DNA from: Methylophaga sp.
GTDB lineage: Bacteria > Pseudomonadota > Gammaproteobacteria > Nitrosococcales > Methylophagaceae
Length of the DNA: 64,000 nt
NCBI GenBank assembly: GCA_020831825.1
Contig: JAFIFW010000010.1
Span: 1 to 64,000 of the forward strand
Direction of reading: 5' to 3'
Part shown: positions 23,808 to 34,867 of the stretch, in pieces
Position numbering within the stretch: the stretch's first letter is position 1
Layout of the letters: each line of letters begins with the position of its first letter
Notes under the pieces: model-generated
Seen by the model: the letters and a program-made list of their open reading frames with translations, nothing else
Databases searched by the model: none
What the model was told of the DNA's origin: nothing
Made by a program: the position numbers and the translations under genes

Positions 23808-25880
23808 TCACTCAATCACAGGTCCACTGCTGTGCCGAACGGCTTGCAGTCTTTCCAGCAAATCTGGCCAGTCAACGCGCCGAGTATACCCCACCACATT
23901 AATCCAAGGCGGTAAAATCCCGCCGCCTTGTACAATATAGTAGCCATGCTCTGCATCTGCGACGCCGGACATCTCGCAAACAGAATTGCGCAGTCTACAA
24001 CTTAGACCCAGTTGCTGATAAGAAAAGTCCTCGAAAAACCGCAAAAAACTCCGTGATAATACGCCACTGGCACCGCCACCTATTTGTGACAGATTATCCA
24101 CTGCCTGCTGACTAATACGTCGCCGATTGCGATCACCCTGCGGTGTTGCAAACTGCGCATCGAACTGCACCGCTTGCCAGCCAGCCAATCGCAAGTCATG
24201 AATGCGCCCATCGAGTCTGCCGCTAATCATTCCAAAATCAAACGCCTGGGTCAGCAACTGCAAATCAAGTCCGGTAATATCAACATTGGCTGATAACTGT
24301 GGCAAGGCACCAAAAGGATCTTGCAGGCGTAAATCCCTGATGACAGTGATGCCGTCAAACAATCTCAACATCAAAGCCCCATCTACTTGAACTTGCTGAT
24401 GTTGATAGCGAACCTGAGGGATCACACCAGACAATCGACCGTACAAAGTCGGCCAGCCCAGCACTTCACTCACCGCTTCCATCGACACTGGCGTCAGCAA
24501 TCCATCAAATTGCCAACTGACGGCCTGCTCTTGATCCAGCGCTAATGAAAAATCATGAATCTGCAAGGCCCCATCCATCACCGGCAATACAAACGGTTGA
24601 GTTAATCTGAAACCTGAACGTGTCGAAACGCCGTCGATTGCCGAGGCTCCGAGCGGCAGTGCATAGAAATAGACCTGTTGCCACGATAAAGCAGTGTGTT
24701 GTGGCTCCATCGAACCTGTCCAGGCAAACTGTCCCGTTAATCCCGCTAATGAGAAGCGCTGTTGCTGATCATCGATATCCACTTCGGAGAATGACAAGCT
24801 TAACTCTGGAGACTGGCCGAACTGATAATCAATGTCAGCACTCAATGACCCATCCAGCGTCAGACTGTCGGCTGCCGTACCCAGCAAAAATGGTTGCAAC
24901 CAGGTGTTATAAACATTGTTCAATTGTGCCTTGTCCAGCTTGATTTGCAATGAAGTTACTTGCTGTTGCTGGTAGAGCAAGCTGACACTGCCTTGCAAAG
25001 TCCCGCTGTGATCAAACTCTGGGATATTCAACGTGATGCGGTCATTGGCGGGTGACCAGTGGCCGTCACTTTGCCAATGCATGCCAGACTGTTCAAAATC
25101 GAGAAAAACCGGCTCAAAATAAGCCTGACCACCATGCAGCGTCATGATGTTTGACCAACGCCATTCACCTGCTTGCTGTCGCGCCTTCAGTTGCACTCTG
25201 GCGTTGGCTGACTCGGTCACATAGCGGCTTTGTGGGTCACTGACCGACCAGTGATGCAACGCCAGATCAGTCTCAATACGACTGATATTGGAAGCATCTC
25301 CAGCCATCATTAACTTGCCGTTCAACTCACCTTGCAGTTGCCACCCTTGTGACAATTCGATGAGGTCTTCTGTCAAAATCGACAAGGCCAGGGATTCCAG
25401 CGACTCAAGTGTGACTGAATGGCTTTGAATATTCGCTTGCCAGATCTGGCCATCCAGCTCGGCTTGTATATCCAGTGTGCCATCGGCCAAGCTGAGGCCA
25501 GAGAATTGTATTTGGTAACGCTCTTCTTCATAGCGTGCTTGCAGTGAAAATGTCACTGTCTGATCGCCTAGGTGGGCATGGACAAAACTGACCTGACCTT
25601 GGGCACAATTTATCTGGCCAGATTGAAGCCTGACCTGTTGGCAATGCAGATGGATATTGTTCACTTCGCCAAAAGGCTCAGCAAGCTGCAGTGTGGCGAT
25701 GGTTAATTCTAATGCCAAACCATTTGCTGTCAGCTGGAGTTGCAGTTGTGAATCTTTGGCTGATATGTTTGCGTATTGCCAGTCGCCTGCCAGTAGCTGC
25801 AATTTTTCGATTGCATGGGCAGGGCTGACAATCAGTAGAAGTATTGCCAGGCACCAGCGTCTGAAGAGTGATGAACGCAT
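23808..25880 (-). CDS. ydbH: YdbH-like AsmA-family intermembrane lipid-transport protein
   Basis: About 690 residues, with a signal/anchor (MRSSLFRRWCLAILLLIVSP) and then almost entirely beta-strand repeats, as in the AsmA-like bridge proteins that carry phospholipid between the membranes. The C-terminus has the family's conserved region (GGGASGVLSRSFLRFFEDFSYQQLGLSC and VQGGGILPPWINVVGYTRRVDWPDL are both seen in part). It is shorter than E. coli YdbH (~880). Its start overlaps the cysM stop. Role inferred from family. Confidence 0.78.
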   Translation of the reverse strand: MRSSLFRRWCLAILLLIVSPAHAIEKLQLLAGDWQYANISAKDSQLQLQLTANGLALELTIATLQLAEPFGEVNNIHLHCQQVRLQSGQINCAQGQVSFVHAHLGDQTVTFSLQARYEEERYQIQFSGLSLADGTLDIQAELDGQIWQANIQSHSVTLESLESLALSILTEDLIELSQGWQLQGELNGKLMMAGDASNISRIETDLALHHWSVSDPQSRYVTESANARVQLKARQQAGEWRWSNIMTLHGGQAYFEPVFLDFEQSGMHWQSDGHWSPANDRITLNIPEFDHSGTLQGSVSLLYQQQQVTSLQIKLDKAQLNNVYNTWLQPFLLGTAADSLTLDGSLSADIDYQFGQSPELSLSFSEVDIDDQQQRFSLAGLTGQFAWTGSMEPQHTALSWQQVYFYALPLGASAIDGVSTRSGFRLTQPFVLPVMDGALQIHDFSLALDQEQAVSWQFDGLLTPVSMEAVSEVLGWPTLYGRLSGVIPQVRYQHQQVQVDGALMLRLFDGITVIRDLRLQDPFGALPQLSANVDITGLDLQLLTQAFDFGMISGRLDGRIHDLRLAGWQAVQFDAQFATPQGDRNRRRISQQAVDNLSQIGGGASGVLSRSFLRFFEDFSYQQLGLSCRLRNSVCEMSGVADAEHGYYIVQGGGILPPWINVVGYTRRVDWPDLLERLQAVRHSSGPVIE

Positions 25881-26767
25881 CACTCAGCCGGGAAAACACC
25901 TGTGGACAGATAACGATCACCACGATCGCAGATAATGCAAACGATGGTGGCATTACTCACTTCGGCGGACAGTCTTAACGCTGCCGCCACGCTGCCGCCC
26001 GAAGAAACGCCACAAAATATGCCTTCTTCACTGGCCAGCCGACGCATGGTGTCTTCGGCAACACTCTGCTCCATGTCTATGATTCGGTCTACTCTTTCCG
26101 GTTCAAAAATATCTGGCAGATAGGCTTCTGGCCAACGACGAATGCCGGGAATACTGGCACCCTCAACCGGTTGCACCCCCACAATTTGCACCTGACTGCT
26201 TTGTTCTTTGAGATAACGCGACACCCCCATAATGGTGCCTGTTGTGCCCATGGCACTGACAAAATGACTGACCTGACCATGGGTATCACGCCAGATCTCA
26301 GGACCCGTGGTTTCATAATGTGCCAATGGATTGTCGAAATTACCAAACTGATTTAACACTTTCCCCTTGCCGTCTGCCTGCATTTGCAAGGCGAGATCTC
26401 TGGCAGTCTCCATACCATCGGTGAGGATAATTTCTGCGCCATAAGCCCGCATTGAAGCGCGTCGTTCCACACTCATATTGCGAGGCATGATCAACACCAT
26501 TTTGTAGCCCAAAATGGCAGCCACCATCGCCAGTGCAATTCCTGTGTTGCCACTGGTGGCTTCAATCAGGGTGTCTCCTGGCTGTATTTCACCCCGCTGC
26601 TGAGCATGACGAATCATGCTGACAACGGGTCGGTCCTTGACTGATCCGGCAGGGTTGTTGCCTTCAAGCTTAGCCAGAATGGTATTGCTGGTATTGCCTG
26701 GCAATCGCTGTAATCGAACCAGTGGGGTATTGCCTATACAACGGTCAATGGTCGGATAATCAGTCAT
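25880..26767 (-). CDS. cysM: Cysteine synthase B
   Basis: A 295-residue PLP enzyme: the lysine that binds PLP is in NPAGSVKDRP, the substrate loop is EATSGNTGIALA, and the phosphate site is GTTGTIMG. It joins O-acetylserine with sulfide or thiosulfate. CysM-type length and the ARR-free substrate loop support CysM over CysK. It follows acpS directly and is likely part of the same transcript. Confidence 0.93.
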   Translation of the reverse strand: MTDYPTIDRCIGNTPLVRLQRLPGNTSNTILAKLEGNNPAGSVKDRPVVSMIRHAQQRGEIQPGDTLIEATSGNTGIALAMVAAILGYKMVLIMPRNMSVERRASMRAYGAEIILTDGMETARDLALQMQADGKGKVLNQFGNFDNPLAHYETTGPEIWRDTHGQVSHFVSAMGTTGTIMGVSRYLKEQSSQVQIVGVQPVEGASIPGIRRWPEAYLPDIFEPERVDRIIDMEQSVAEDTMRRLASEEGIFCGVSSGGSVAAALRLSAEVSNATIVCIICDRGDRYLSTGVFPAE

Positions 26768-26768
26768 T

Positions 26769-27149
26769 TCAGCGTTCCGTTAAAATCACATACGCACTGG
26801 CATAATCGCCATCATCACTCAGACTCAAAAACGCCCGGCTTGCCTTCAATTCAGACATCCTGTGTTGAGCGACCTCAATCAATATTAGCTCTGGTTTGCC
26901 AAGTTCATCCTTGCGAACAGCAATATGTTGCAGGCTGAGCCCATCGCGGAAGCCGGTACCCAGCGCTTTGGCAGCCGCTTCTTTAGCAGCAAAACGCTTG
27001 GCCAGAAAAGCTGCCGGCTGACTGCTCTGTTGATATGCCAAAAACTCTTGTTCATCCAGAATTCGTCTGGCCGCTTTGTCGCCAAATTTTTCCAGCATCT
27101 GACTGATGCGAGGGATAAACACCAAATCAGTGCCGATGCCACAAATCAT
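26769..27149 (-). CDS. acpS: Holo-[acyl-carrier-protein] synthase
   Basis: A 126-residue phosphopantetheinyl transferase with the two family motifs [12 protein letters not shown] and [15 protein letters not shown]. It loads the pantetheine arm onto acyl carrier protein. It overlaps pdxJ by 4 bp, the standard pdxJ-acpS order of gammaproteobacteria. Confidence 0.95.
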   Translation of the reverse strand: MICGIGTDLVFIPRISQMLEKFGDKAARRILDEQEFLAYQQSSQPAAFLAKRFAAKEAAAKALGTGFRDGLSLQHIAVRKDELGKPELILIEVAQHRMSELKASRAFLSLSDDGDYASAYVILTER

Positions 27150-27877
27150 TGCTGTCTGGCTGCCAACATCAGCTGTTTCATTTCTCTGACCGCAGCCTGA
27201 AAACCGGTAAACACCGAACGAGCGACAATTGCATGACCAATATTTAACTCTCGCAGTTCGGGAATCGCCGCAATCGCAGTCACATTATGATAGTTCAAGC
27301 CATGTCCGGCATTGACCTGCAAACCTTGTGCATGGGCATATTGCGCAGCTTTGCAAATAATCGCCAACTCGTGTTTTGCCTCGACAGCTGTCTCGGCATC
27401 GGCATAGCGTCCAGTATGCAACTCAACAACCGGCACCTTGCAACTCACGGCCGCATCAATCTGATCCTTATCGGGGTCGATAAATAATGAAACCGTGACA
27501 TTGGCTTCGGCCAGACGAGCACAAGCAGCTTGCATCCGGTCAAGTTGACCGAGTACATCCAGGCCGCCTTCAGTGGTCAGTTCCTCACGACGCTCTGGAA
27601 CCAGACAACAATCAGCCGGACGATATTTCTCGGCCATAGCGATCATCTCTTCGGTGACCGCCATTTCAAGATTGAGTTTGGTCTGACTTATCTCGGTAAG
27701 CAATGCCAGGTCTCGTTCCTGAATGTGTCTGCGGTCTTCACGAATATGCAGAGTAATACTGTCAGCACCGGCCTGTTCAGCCTCTATCGCGGCTTGAACC
27801 GGGTCCGGATAACGAGTCCCCCGTGCCTGTCGTAAAGTGGCAACGTGATCAATGTTTACCCCTAAAAAAATCGACAT
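27146..27877 (-). CDS. pdxJ: Pyridoxine 5'-phosphate synthase
   Basis: A 243-residue TIM barrel beginning [18 protein letters not shown], with the catalytic glutamate/histidine region [12 protein letters not shown] and the GHGLNYHN loop. It condenses 1-deoxyxylulose-5-phosphate with 3-amino-2-oxopropyl phosphate to form vitamin B6. It lies 8 bp after recO. Confidence 0.96.
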   Translation of the reverse strand: MSIFLGVNIDHVATLRQARGTRYPDPVQAAIEAEQAGADSITLHIREDRRHIQERDLALLTEISQTKLNLEMAVTEEMIAMAEKYRPADCCLVPERREELTTEGGLDVLGQLDRMQAACARLAEANVTVSLFIDPDKDQIDAAVSCKVPVVELHTGRYADAETAVEAKHELAIICKAAQYAHAQGLQVNAGHGLNYHNVTAIAAIPELRELNIGHAIVARSVFTGFQAAVREMKQLMLAARQQ

Positions 27878-27885
27878 ACTGCTGT

Positions 27886-28620
27886 TTACCTTTCTGTTTC
27901 TGATGAAGCCGGGTTTGCATAAAGTTGCATCTGGGCAAACAACTGCCGGCTTTTAAGTGGTTTTCCGTCCAGATAATAATTTAACACCGTTCGCATCATC
28001 TGCTTGATTTCAGACAAGCTGACAAGGTCAAAATCGCTTTCCTGTTCAAAATTCCTAAGGCTTCGGCCAGAAATAGTCTGACCTGGAGTGGCCTTATCAC
28101 TGACTATCAGTCCATGCTCTGGCAGATAGCGATAATGGTTGTCATCCGTGACTGGCAGCCCAGTATTTGCTTCATGGGTCAAAGCCAAGCCATAACCCAT
28201 CGCTGCCAGTAAATGCTTTTCAAATATTCTCAGAGTAATTTCACAGGAATCACTATGCTCAAGTTCTGATAGCGCGTGCTGGTAGGCATCAAATATCATC
28301 GGCTCGCTTTGGTGCAAACCTGTCAGCCGAATCAGTAATTCGTTGATATACAGACCACATAAGGCCGCATGACCTTTCAGCCAATAACGCGGCTGCTGGT
28401 GTTCAACATCGGTCAGTGTCTGCAATTCACCTCGCCCAACCCAACTGAGCCAGAGCGGCTGAAACAATTGCAGCTGATGTCCACCACGCTTGCGCTTTTG
28501 CCTGACACCTCGTGCCACCAGGCTGACTCTGCCATAGTCACGACTGATCACATCCAGTAACAAACTGGTTTCCCGGTAGGGTCGCTGATGCAGCACAAAT
28601 GCCTGTGTCAGACTCATCAT
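27886..28620 (-). CDS. recO: DNA repair protein RecO
   Basis: A 244-residue protein with the N-terminal OB fold ([20 protein letters not shown]) and a helical C-terminal domain. It helps RecA load on SSB-coated DNA in the RecFOR pathway. The zinc cysteines found in some RecO proteins are absent, as is common in gammaproteobacteria. A 77-bp gap separates it from era. Confidence 0.92.
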   Translation of the reverse strand: MMSLTQAFVLHQRPYRETSLLLDVISRDYGRVSLVARGVRQKRKRGGHQLQLFQPLWLSWVGRGELQTLTDVEHQQPRYWLKGHAALCGLYINELLIRLTGLHQSEPMIFDAYQHALSELEHSDSCEITLRIFEKHLLAAMGYGLALTHEANTGLPVTDDNHYRYLPEHGLIVSDKATPGQTISGRSLRNFEQESDFDLVSLSEIKQMMRTVLNYYLDGKPLKSRQLFAQMQLYANPASSETER

Positions 28621-28697
28621 TTCAGATCAGCCTGTCTGACTGGAGGCTGTTGATGTTGTCATAGCCGCCTCTGTTGTGACAGAAAATGCAACAAGCC

Positions 28698-29603
28698 CTA
28701 GAGATCGTCGTTATAACCCAGATTTCTGAGCATACGCTCGTTGTCTGACCAACCCTCGCGTACTTTGACCCACAACTGCAGGAACACCTTGCAGCCAAAC
28801 AGGTCTTCCATATCTTTTCTTGCATCCTGGCCGACCTGTTTCAGTAACTCGCCCTTCTTGCCTATGACAATGGACTTTTGGCCACTTCGTTCGACATAGA
28901 TAACCGCGCTGATTCTGAACATGCCGTCGTCTTCTTCAAACTGCTCGATATCAACAGTCAACGAATAGGGTAATTCCTGTCCCAGATGACGGAACAATTT
29001 TTCCCTGACCATTTCCGCAGCCAGAAAGCGGGAGCTTCGGTCAGTCAGTTGATCTTCATCAAAAATCGCTTCACCTTCAGGCATCAGCTTTTCAACTTCT
29101 GCTTCCAGTTGTTCGATGTTAATGCCTCGTCTTGCTGAAACAGGCACCACCGCAGCAAATGGATATTTGGCGGCAAGTTCTTCCATTTGTGGCAGTAAGG
29201 CCGCTTTATCTTCCGCCTTGTCCACTTTGTTCAACACCAGAATGACCGGTTTGTCAGCATCATTTTGCAGGCGTTTCAGTACGCGTTGGTCGTCATCATT
29301 CCATCTCAAGCTTTCGATGACAAATACAACCACATCAACATCTTCAATAGAGGCGGTTGCTGCGCGATTCATGTAGCGATTCATGGCACGTTTGCCATCA
29401 CTGTGCATGCCAGGCGTATCAACATAGACCAGCTGAGCGTGATCGGTGGTTTTGATACCCAGGATCCGATGACGTGTCGTTTGAGGTCTACGAGAGGTGA
29501 TACACAGTTTTTGCCCCAGAATACGGTTAATCAGCGTTGATTTACCGACGTTGGGACGACCGATAATGGCGACATAGCCACTACGATAAGGCTTTTCAGT
29601 CAT
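28698..29603 (-). CDS. era: GTPase Era
   Basis: A 301-residue GTPase with G1 GRPNVGKST, G3 DTPGMH, G4 NKVD, and a C-terminal KH domain containing GKKGELLKQVGQDARKDME. It binds the 3' end of 16S rRNA in 30S assembly. It overlaps rnc by 4 bp. Confidence 0.96.
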   Translation of the reverse strand: MTEKPYRSGYVAIIGRPNVGKSTLINRILGQKLCITSRRPQTTRHRILGIKTTDHAQLVYVDTPGMHSDGKRAMNRYMNRAATASIEDVDVVVFVIESLRWNDDDQRVLKRLQNDADKPVILVLNKVDKAEDKAALLPQMEELAAKYPFAAVVPVSARRGINIEQLEAEVEKLMPEGEAIFDEDQLTDRSSRFLAAEMVREKLFRHLGQELPYSLTVDIEQFEEDDGMFRISAVIYVERSGQKSIVIGKKGELLKQVGQDARKDMEDLFGCKVFLQLWVKVREGWSDNERMLRNLGYNDDL

Positions 29604-30283
29604 AGCTTGCCTTCAATCAGGGTGAGCGCACGTTCAGCAGCTTTCTTTTCGGCCTTGCGGTGACTGCTGCCTCGGGCCACGACCACTTTATCCAGTAATT
29701 TGACCTGACAGGAAGCTTCAAACTCAGGTTGCTCCTTGTCAGACTTCACTTCTTTGACGCTATAGATGGGAAGTGGCTGTTTTCGGCTTTGCAGTAATTC
29801 CTGTAGCCGTGTTTTGGGATCTTTAACCGTTTCAGTAACGTCAATGGCTTCAATTCTTTCTTGATAAAGCCGCACAATCAGCGCTCTTGCAGATTCAAAA
29901 CCGCTATCAAGATACAGCGCACCAAACAGTGCCTCCAAAGCATCGGCCAGAATTGATTCACGTCTGAAGCCGCCACTTTTCAGCTCGCCTGGCCCCAACA
30001 CCAGCACTTCTCCCAATTGCAGGGCACGTGCGATTTCCGCCAGTGTCTCCCCCTTAACCAGAGAAGCTCTTAATCGGCTCAGCTTGCCTTCTTTGACTTG
30101 TGGAAAACGAGTGAACAGCGCCTCAGCGATGACAAAGTTGAGTATGGCATCACCCAGGTATTCCAGTCGTTCGTTATTTTTGGAGTCGGCACTGCGGTGC
30201 GTGAGTGCCTGAATCAATAGCGCGGTATCGTTAAATTCAATCTGCAGTAATTTGCAGAGCGCCTTTTGTCGCGGGGTCATCAT
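29600..30283 (-). CDS. rnc: Ribonuclease III
   Basis: A 227-residue enzyme with the signature NERLEYLGDAILNFVIAE, the second acidic site EALFGALYLDSG, and a C-terminal double-stranded RNA-binding domain. It cleaves rRNA precursors and structured mRNAs. Coupled to DUF4845 upstream and era downstream by short overlaps. Confidence 0.96.
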   Translation of the reverse strand: MMTPRQKALCKLLQIEFNDTALLIQALTHRSADSKNNERLEYLGDAILNFVIAEALFTRFPQVKEGKLSRLRASLVKGETLAEIARALQLGEVLVLGPGELKSGGFRRESILADALEALFGALYLDSGFESARALIVRLYQERIEAIDVTETVKDPKTRLQELLQSRKQPLPIYSVKEVKSDKEQPEFEASCQVKLLDKVVVARGSSHRKAEKKAAERALTLIEGKL

Positions 30284-30660
30284 CGATTGGGCGGCTCTAT
30301 ATCTATTTCCTTGCGGAAGTGTCCTATCAAATCAATGTGCGCGATAAAGGGTTTGCGAACTTCATAGTCAACCACTATGCGTGTGACATAAGCCGTCTCT
30401 CGTCCGCGCGCGACTTCAACATTTTCCGGTTTGACGCTACTGATATAGCCGGTATTAAAGCGACGCTGCATCATCACCATGACTTGTTGACGGGTCATCT
30501 GATTGTTGCGAATTTCATGTTCCATGGAGTTCATGATCTGCACAACTGCGTAGTATTCCTGATACATCGGCACCAGGCGCATTGCAATCGTTGCAAAAAA
30601 CGCAATCAAGCCGAGCACAAAAACCCAGCTGATTAAAGTCATGCCTTTTTGGTGTTTCAT
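30280..30660 (-). CDS. DUF4845 membrane protein
   Basis: A 126-residue protein from ATG 30660, preceded by AAGGAG; an upstream in-frame start lacks this. It begins KGMTLISWVFVLGLIAFF, a pilin-like N-terminal helix without a clear prepilin site. The family sits constantly between lepB and rnc in gammaproteobacteria. Function is unknown. Confidence 0.9.
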   Translation of the reverse strand: MKHQKGMTLISWVFVLGLIAFFATIAMRLVPMYQEYYAVVQIMNSMEHEIRNNQMTRQQVMVMMQRRFNTGYISSVKPENVEVARGRETAYVTRIVVDYEVRKPFIAHIDLIGHFRKEIDIEPPNR

Positions 30661-30670
30661 GACGCGCTCC

Positions 30671-31432
30671 TTATTCAATAGTCTGTCCTACTCGACTCCA
30701 GATAATGCCACCGGCATTTCGATTCCAGCTCATCCAGATCAGGAAAGCTCTGCCGACCAGATTTTCTTCAGGTACTGTACCCCAGAAACGGCTGTCATTG
30801 CTGTTATCCCGATTGTCGCCCATAACAAAAAAATGTCCGTCTGGCACAACGGTTTCACCTTCAATCAGGTTACGCCGTGGATCAAGCAAAATGTTATATC
30901 CCTGTTGATGCAGGAATTCTGTGCGCATATCTGCGCGGGCGGTCACCATACCGGTCAGTTCATCATTTCGTTCGGCATCTTCTTGTTCGATTGCCTCACC
31001 GTTGATGTAGATGACCTTGTCAAAGTAACCAACCCGATCACCGGGTAATCCAACCACCCGTTTAATGTAATCAATTTCAGTGTTCTCAGGATAACGAAAT
31101 ACGATGACATCACCCCGTTCAGGAGTGCCGGTTTCAAAGATTCGGGTATGCGTGACTGGCAGCCTGATACCGTAAGAAAACTTATTAACCAGAATAAAGT
31201 CACCAACATGCAATGTTGGCAACATGGAGGCTGACGGAATACGAAACGGTTCCACTACAAACGAGCGAATTACCAATACCAGCAGGATAATCGGAAAAAA
31301 AGAGCGCGCGTATTCGACGATGACCGGCTCCTTGCTGTCCATGCCTCTTTTGGGTGCCCACACCCACTTATCCATCAACCAGATCAAACCGGTCAGAACA
31401 ACCAACAACACCATCAACGCCGGAAAACTCAC
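30671..31432 (-). CDS. lepB: Signal peptidase I
   Basis: A 253-residue inner-membrane protease with two N-terminal transmembrane segments, catalytic Ser in PSASMLPTL and Lys in YIKRVVGLPGD, plus GDNRDNSNDSR near the end. It removes signal peptides from exported proteins. It lies 16 bp behind lepA. Confidence 0.95.
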   Translation of the reverse strand: MSFPALMVLLVVLTGLIWLMDKWVWAPKRGMDSKEPVIVEYARSFFPIILLVLVIRSFVVEPFRIPSASMLPTLHVGDFILVNKFSYGIRLPVTHTRIFETGTPERGDVIVFRYPENTEIDYIKRVVGLPGDRVGYFDKVIYINGEAIEQEDAERNDELTGMVTARADMRTEFLHQQGYNILLDPRRNLIEGETVVPDGHFFVMGDNRDNSNDSRFWGTVPEENLVGRAFLIWMSWNRNAGGIIWSRVGQTIE

Positions 31433-31448
31433 CGCACTCTCCTGTTAT

Positions 31449-33245
31449 TTATGACTTCTTGGATAACTGCAATACCGCCAGGAACGCTTCCTGAGGCACA
31501 TCCACTTTGCCTACTGACTTCATCCGTTTTTTACCGGCTTTTTGCTTTTCAAGCAATTTACGTTTTCTTGAAACGTCACCACCATAACATTTGGCCAGTA
31601 CATTCTTTCGCATTGCCTTCACCGTTGAACGCGCGATGATGTGTCCACCAATTGCAGCCTGAATGGCAATATCAAACATTTGCCTAGGGATCAGCTCCTG
31701 CATTTTCTCGACCAGTTGGCGACCACGAGACACGCTCTGCTCTTTGTGCACGATCATCGACAAGGCATCCACACGCTCGCCGTTAATCAACACATCCAGT
31801 TTGACCAGATCCGCAGCCTGAAAACGAATGAAATGATAGTCAAGCGAGGCATAACCCCGACTGACCGACTTGAGCCTGTCAAAGAAATCGATCACCACTT
31901 CATTCATTGGCAATTCGTAGCTGACTGCGACCTGTTTGCCCATGTATTGCATGGTTTTTTGCACACCACGCTTTTCCACACACAGCGTGATAACTGCACC
32001 GAGATAATCTTGCGGCACCAGCATATCCGCCATGACTATCGGTTCTCTGATTTCGGCAATTGAGCCCGGATCGGGCAGCGCTGCCGGGTTTTCGACCTTG
32101 ATGACCTCACCTCGCTTATCCAGCACCTCAAAGACAACGGTAGGTGCAGTGGTGATCAGATCAAGATCATATTCTCGCTCCAGTCTTTCCTGGATAATTT
32201 CCATGTGCAACAGGCCCAGGAAACCACAGCGAAAACCAAAGCCTAGCGCCTGTGAGTTTTCTGGTTCGTAAAACAACGAAGCATCGTTCAGACGCAATTT
32301 ACCAAGCGCCTCGCGAAAGGAATCATAATCATCACTGCTGACTGGAAAGACACCGGCATAGACCTGAGGAGTGACCGACTTGAAGCCGGGCAGCATTTCC
32401 GTGGCGCCCCGATGTGCATGGGTCAGAGTATCACCGACAGGTGCACCATCAATATCCTTGACGCCAGAGATTACATAACCGACCTCACCGCAATTCAGTG
32501 CCGCTTGCTTGCTGCGTTTAGGAGTAAATACCCCGACTTCATCGACCTGATACTCCTGGCCGGTAGACATGACTTTGATTTTGTCTTTGGCCTTGAGACT
32601 GCCTTGTTTAATGCGTACCAGTGAAATGACACCCACATAACTGTCAAACCAGGAATCAATGATCAGTGCCTGTAATGGGCCTTCCGGATCACCTTCTGGC
32701 GGCGGCACTCTGGCCACCAGTTCCTCCAGCACTTCATCAATACCCAGCCCGGTTTTAGCGCTGCATCGCACAGCATTCATGGCATCAACGCCGATGATGT
32801 CTTCAATTTCCTGAGCGACTCGGTCGGGTTCTGCCGCAGGCAAATCAATTTTGTTTAATACCGGCAGCACTTCCAGGCCGAGTTCTATCGCGGTGTAGCA
32901 GTTGGCAACACTCTGCGCTTCAACACCCTGAGCCGCATCAACCACCAGCAATGCGCCTTCACATGCCGCCAGTGAACGTGACACCTCATAGGAAAAGTCC
33001 ACATGGCCGGGTGTGTCAATGAAGTTCAACTGGTAGGTTTCGCCATTTTTGGCGGTGTAATTAAGCGAAACGCTTTGTGCCTTGATGGTAATGCCTCGTT
33101 CCCGTTCGATATCCATCGAATCCAGAACCTGTTGTGACATTTCCCTTTCTGATAAGCCACCGCATATCTGGATGAAGCGGTCGGCAATAGTGGATTTTCC
33201 GTGATCAATGTGCGCGATGATTGAGAAATTTCGTATTTTTTTCAT
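31449..33245 (-). CDS. lepA: Elongation factor 4 (LepA)
   Basis: A 598-residue translational GTPase: G1 [10 protein letters not shown]3 DTPGHVDF, G4 NKIDLP, and the LepA-specific C-terminal domain with KMRGK-like [15 protein letters not shown]. It acts on ribosomes during initiation and elongation stress. First gene of the long minus-strand run ending at ydbL. Confidence 0.97.
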   Translation of the reverse strand: MKKIRNFSIIAHIDHGKSTIADRFIQICGGLSEREMSQQVLDSMDIERERGITIKAQSVSLNYTAKNGETYQLNFIDTPGHVDFSYEVSRSLAACEGALLVVDAAQGVEAQSVANCYTAIELGLEVLPVLNKIDLPAAEPDRVAQEIEDIIGVDAMNAVRCSAKTGLGIDEVLEELVARVPPPEGDPEGPLQALIIDSWFDSYVGVISLVRIKQGSLKAKDKIKVMSTGQEYQVDEVGVFTPKRSKQAALNCGEVGYVISGVKDIDGAPVGDTLTHAHRGATEMLPGFKSVTPQVYAGVFPVSSDDYDSFREALGKLRLNDASLFYEPENSQALGFGFRCGFLGLLHMEIIQERLEREYDLDLITTAPTVVFEVLDKRGEVIKVENPAALPDPGSIAEIREPIVMADMLVPQDYLGAVITLCVEKRGVQKTMQYMGKQVAVSYELPMNEVVIDFFDRLKSVSRGYASLDYHFIRFQAADLVKLDVLINGERVDALSMIVHKEQSVSRGRQLVEKMQELIPRQMFDIAIQAAIGGHIIARSTVKAMRKNVLAKCYGGDVSRKRKLLEKQKAGKKRMKSVGKVDVPQEAFLAVLQLSKKS

Positions 33246-33450
33246 TTAGTTATCTGCAAGTGGCATGACTGAATATGCCGATTAATATGTGATTCTCTGC
33301 AAAATCATGGCGTCGATAGAAGAACTTCACGCCGCGCAGGCTGCAAATGGTGTTGTATTATACTCACTTCAGCAATCTAACACGATAAACCATGTTGCAT
33401 CGCTGGTCTGTTGCAAACACTGACCATTGCCTTACCCTAAAGTCACCCTG

Positions 33451-34818
33451 ATGTCTCAACAAACTCATGATCCTGCCATTCTCAACGGGCCAATTCCAGG
33501 CACGTTTGTGCGTTATATGATTCCATCGATACTTGGTTTAATGGCCATCACCACAGCAAGTGTGGTTGATGGCATATTCGTTGGGCAGTTTGTCAGTGCT
33601 GAAGGTCTGGCCGCCATCAACCTGCTGATCCCCTATCTGTCGCTGTTATTTGGTCTGGCGCTGATGATTGCTATTGGTGGGGCTGTGCGTGCCGGTCATT
33701 ATCTTGGTGAAGGCAATCATTCAGACGCTTCAGGGCTGATGGGTCTGTGCTTAGTGGCTATCACAATCATCGCGCTGGCTTTCATGACAATGAGTTTACT
33801 GGCCGGGACACATATCCTGCGTTTTCTCGGAACTCCCGATTCACTACTGCCATTGATCCAGCCGTATTTTCGCATTATCAGTGCCGTGCTTGTTTTGCAG
33901 ACATTAACGATGGTGCTTTATTACTTCATAAGGCTGGATGGAGGGCAACGCCTGGCAACCACGGCGCTGACTATCGGTGCATTGGCAAATATTCTGCTGG
34001 ACGCCTTGCTGATCATTGTATTTGAAATGGGCTTGCTCGGCGCTGCTTTTGCAACAGCAGTCTCACAGACGGTTCAATTGATTATCCTGTCAGGTTTTTT
34101 CCTGCGTAAACAGCGTCGGCTTCAATTGCAATTCCCGTGGTCGCGATGGCAACAGCTCATCAAAGTTGCCTTCAACGGGCTTTCCGAGTTGGCCAATGAA
34201 ATCTCTGCTGGCGTGGTTATTCTGGTGCTTAATCTTATCTTGGTCAAACAACTTGGCGTAGAGGGAGTCGCCGCATTTGCCGTGGTGAACTATCTGATTT
34301 TTGTCAGCTTGATGCTTTATTACGGAATTGCCGATGCGCTGCATCTGCTGACCAGCCAGAATCATGGTGCGGGACAGTTTTTGCGTATTCAGGGATTTGT
34401 CCGATCAGCGCTCACAATGGTGTTGATTGTCAGCGCTAGTATTACGGCCTTATTGCTGATTTGGCCTGAAAAGGTAAGTGGTATGTTCATCAGCGATGCT
34501 TCTGAAGATGTATTACTGTTATCAGCAGCTTATATTTCACTGGTCTGGCCGTTGTTTGTGATAAACGGTGTTAATGTAACTCTGGCGATTTATCTCACCG
34601 CAATGCAACAGCCGGTCCCCTCGATGCTGATTGCTTTGAGTCGCGGCCTGGTGCTTCCTGTCGGCCTGTTGTTGATTCTCTCTGTCTTATTGCCGCAGCC
34701 CTTGTTTATGGTCGCCTTGCCGATTGCCGAATGGCTGACCTTTATTCTGGCAAGCCTGCTGTTTTGGCAGTACCGACCGCTGCATCGTCGCTGGCAGACA
34801 ACAAAAAACGCAGCCTGA
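33451..34818 (+). CDS. MATE-family multidrug/cation exporter
   Basis: About 455 residues with 12 transmembrane segments in two homologous halves, as in NorM-type Na+- or H+-driven exporters. The N-terminal GTFVRYMIPSILGLMAITTASVVDG and the QTLTMVLYYFIRLDGG stretch fit the DinF/MATE family. I choose ATG 33451; the frame is open from a TTG 24 bp earlier. It stands alone and ends in a strong terminator. Substrate unknown. Confidence 0.85.
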   Translation: MSQQTHDPAILNGPIPGTFVRYMIPSILGLMAITTASVVDGIFVGQFVSAEGLAAINLLIPYLSLLFGLALMIAIGGAVRAGHYLGEGNHSDASGLMGLCLVAITIIALAFMTMSLLAGTHILRFLGTPDSLLPLIQPYFRIISAVLVLQTLTMVLYYFIRLDGGQRLATTALTIGALANILLDALLIIVFEMGLLGAAFATAVSQTVQLIILSGFFLRKQRRLQLQFPWSRWQQLIKVAFNGLSELANEISAGVVILVLNLILVKQLGVEGVAAFAVVNYLIFVSLMLYYGIADALHLLTSQNHGAGQFLRIQGFVRSALTMVLIVSASITALLLIWPEKVSGMFISDASEDVLLLSAAYISLVWPLFVINGVNVTLAIYLTAMQQPVPSMLIALSRGLVLPVGLLLILSVLLPQPLFMVALPIAEWLTFILASLLFWQYRPLHRRWQTTKNAA

Positions 34819-34830
34819 GCTGCGTTTTTT
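34803..34830. terminator. Bidirectional terminator between the MATE gene and degP
   Basis: AAAAAACGCAGC, loop CTGA, GCTGCGTTTTTT: a perfect 12-bp stem. The MATE stop codon lies inside it. Confidence 0.92.
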
Positions 34831-34867
34831 GGTGTTTCTTGTGTGGCCTTAATCAAGCCAATACTGA

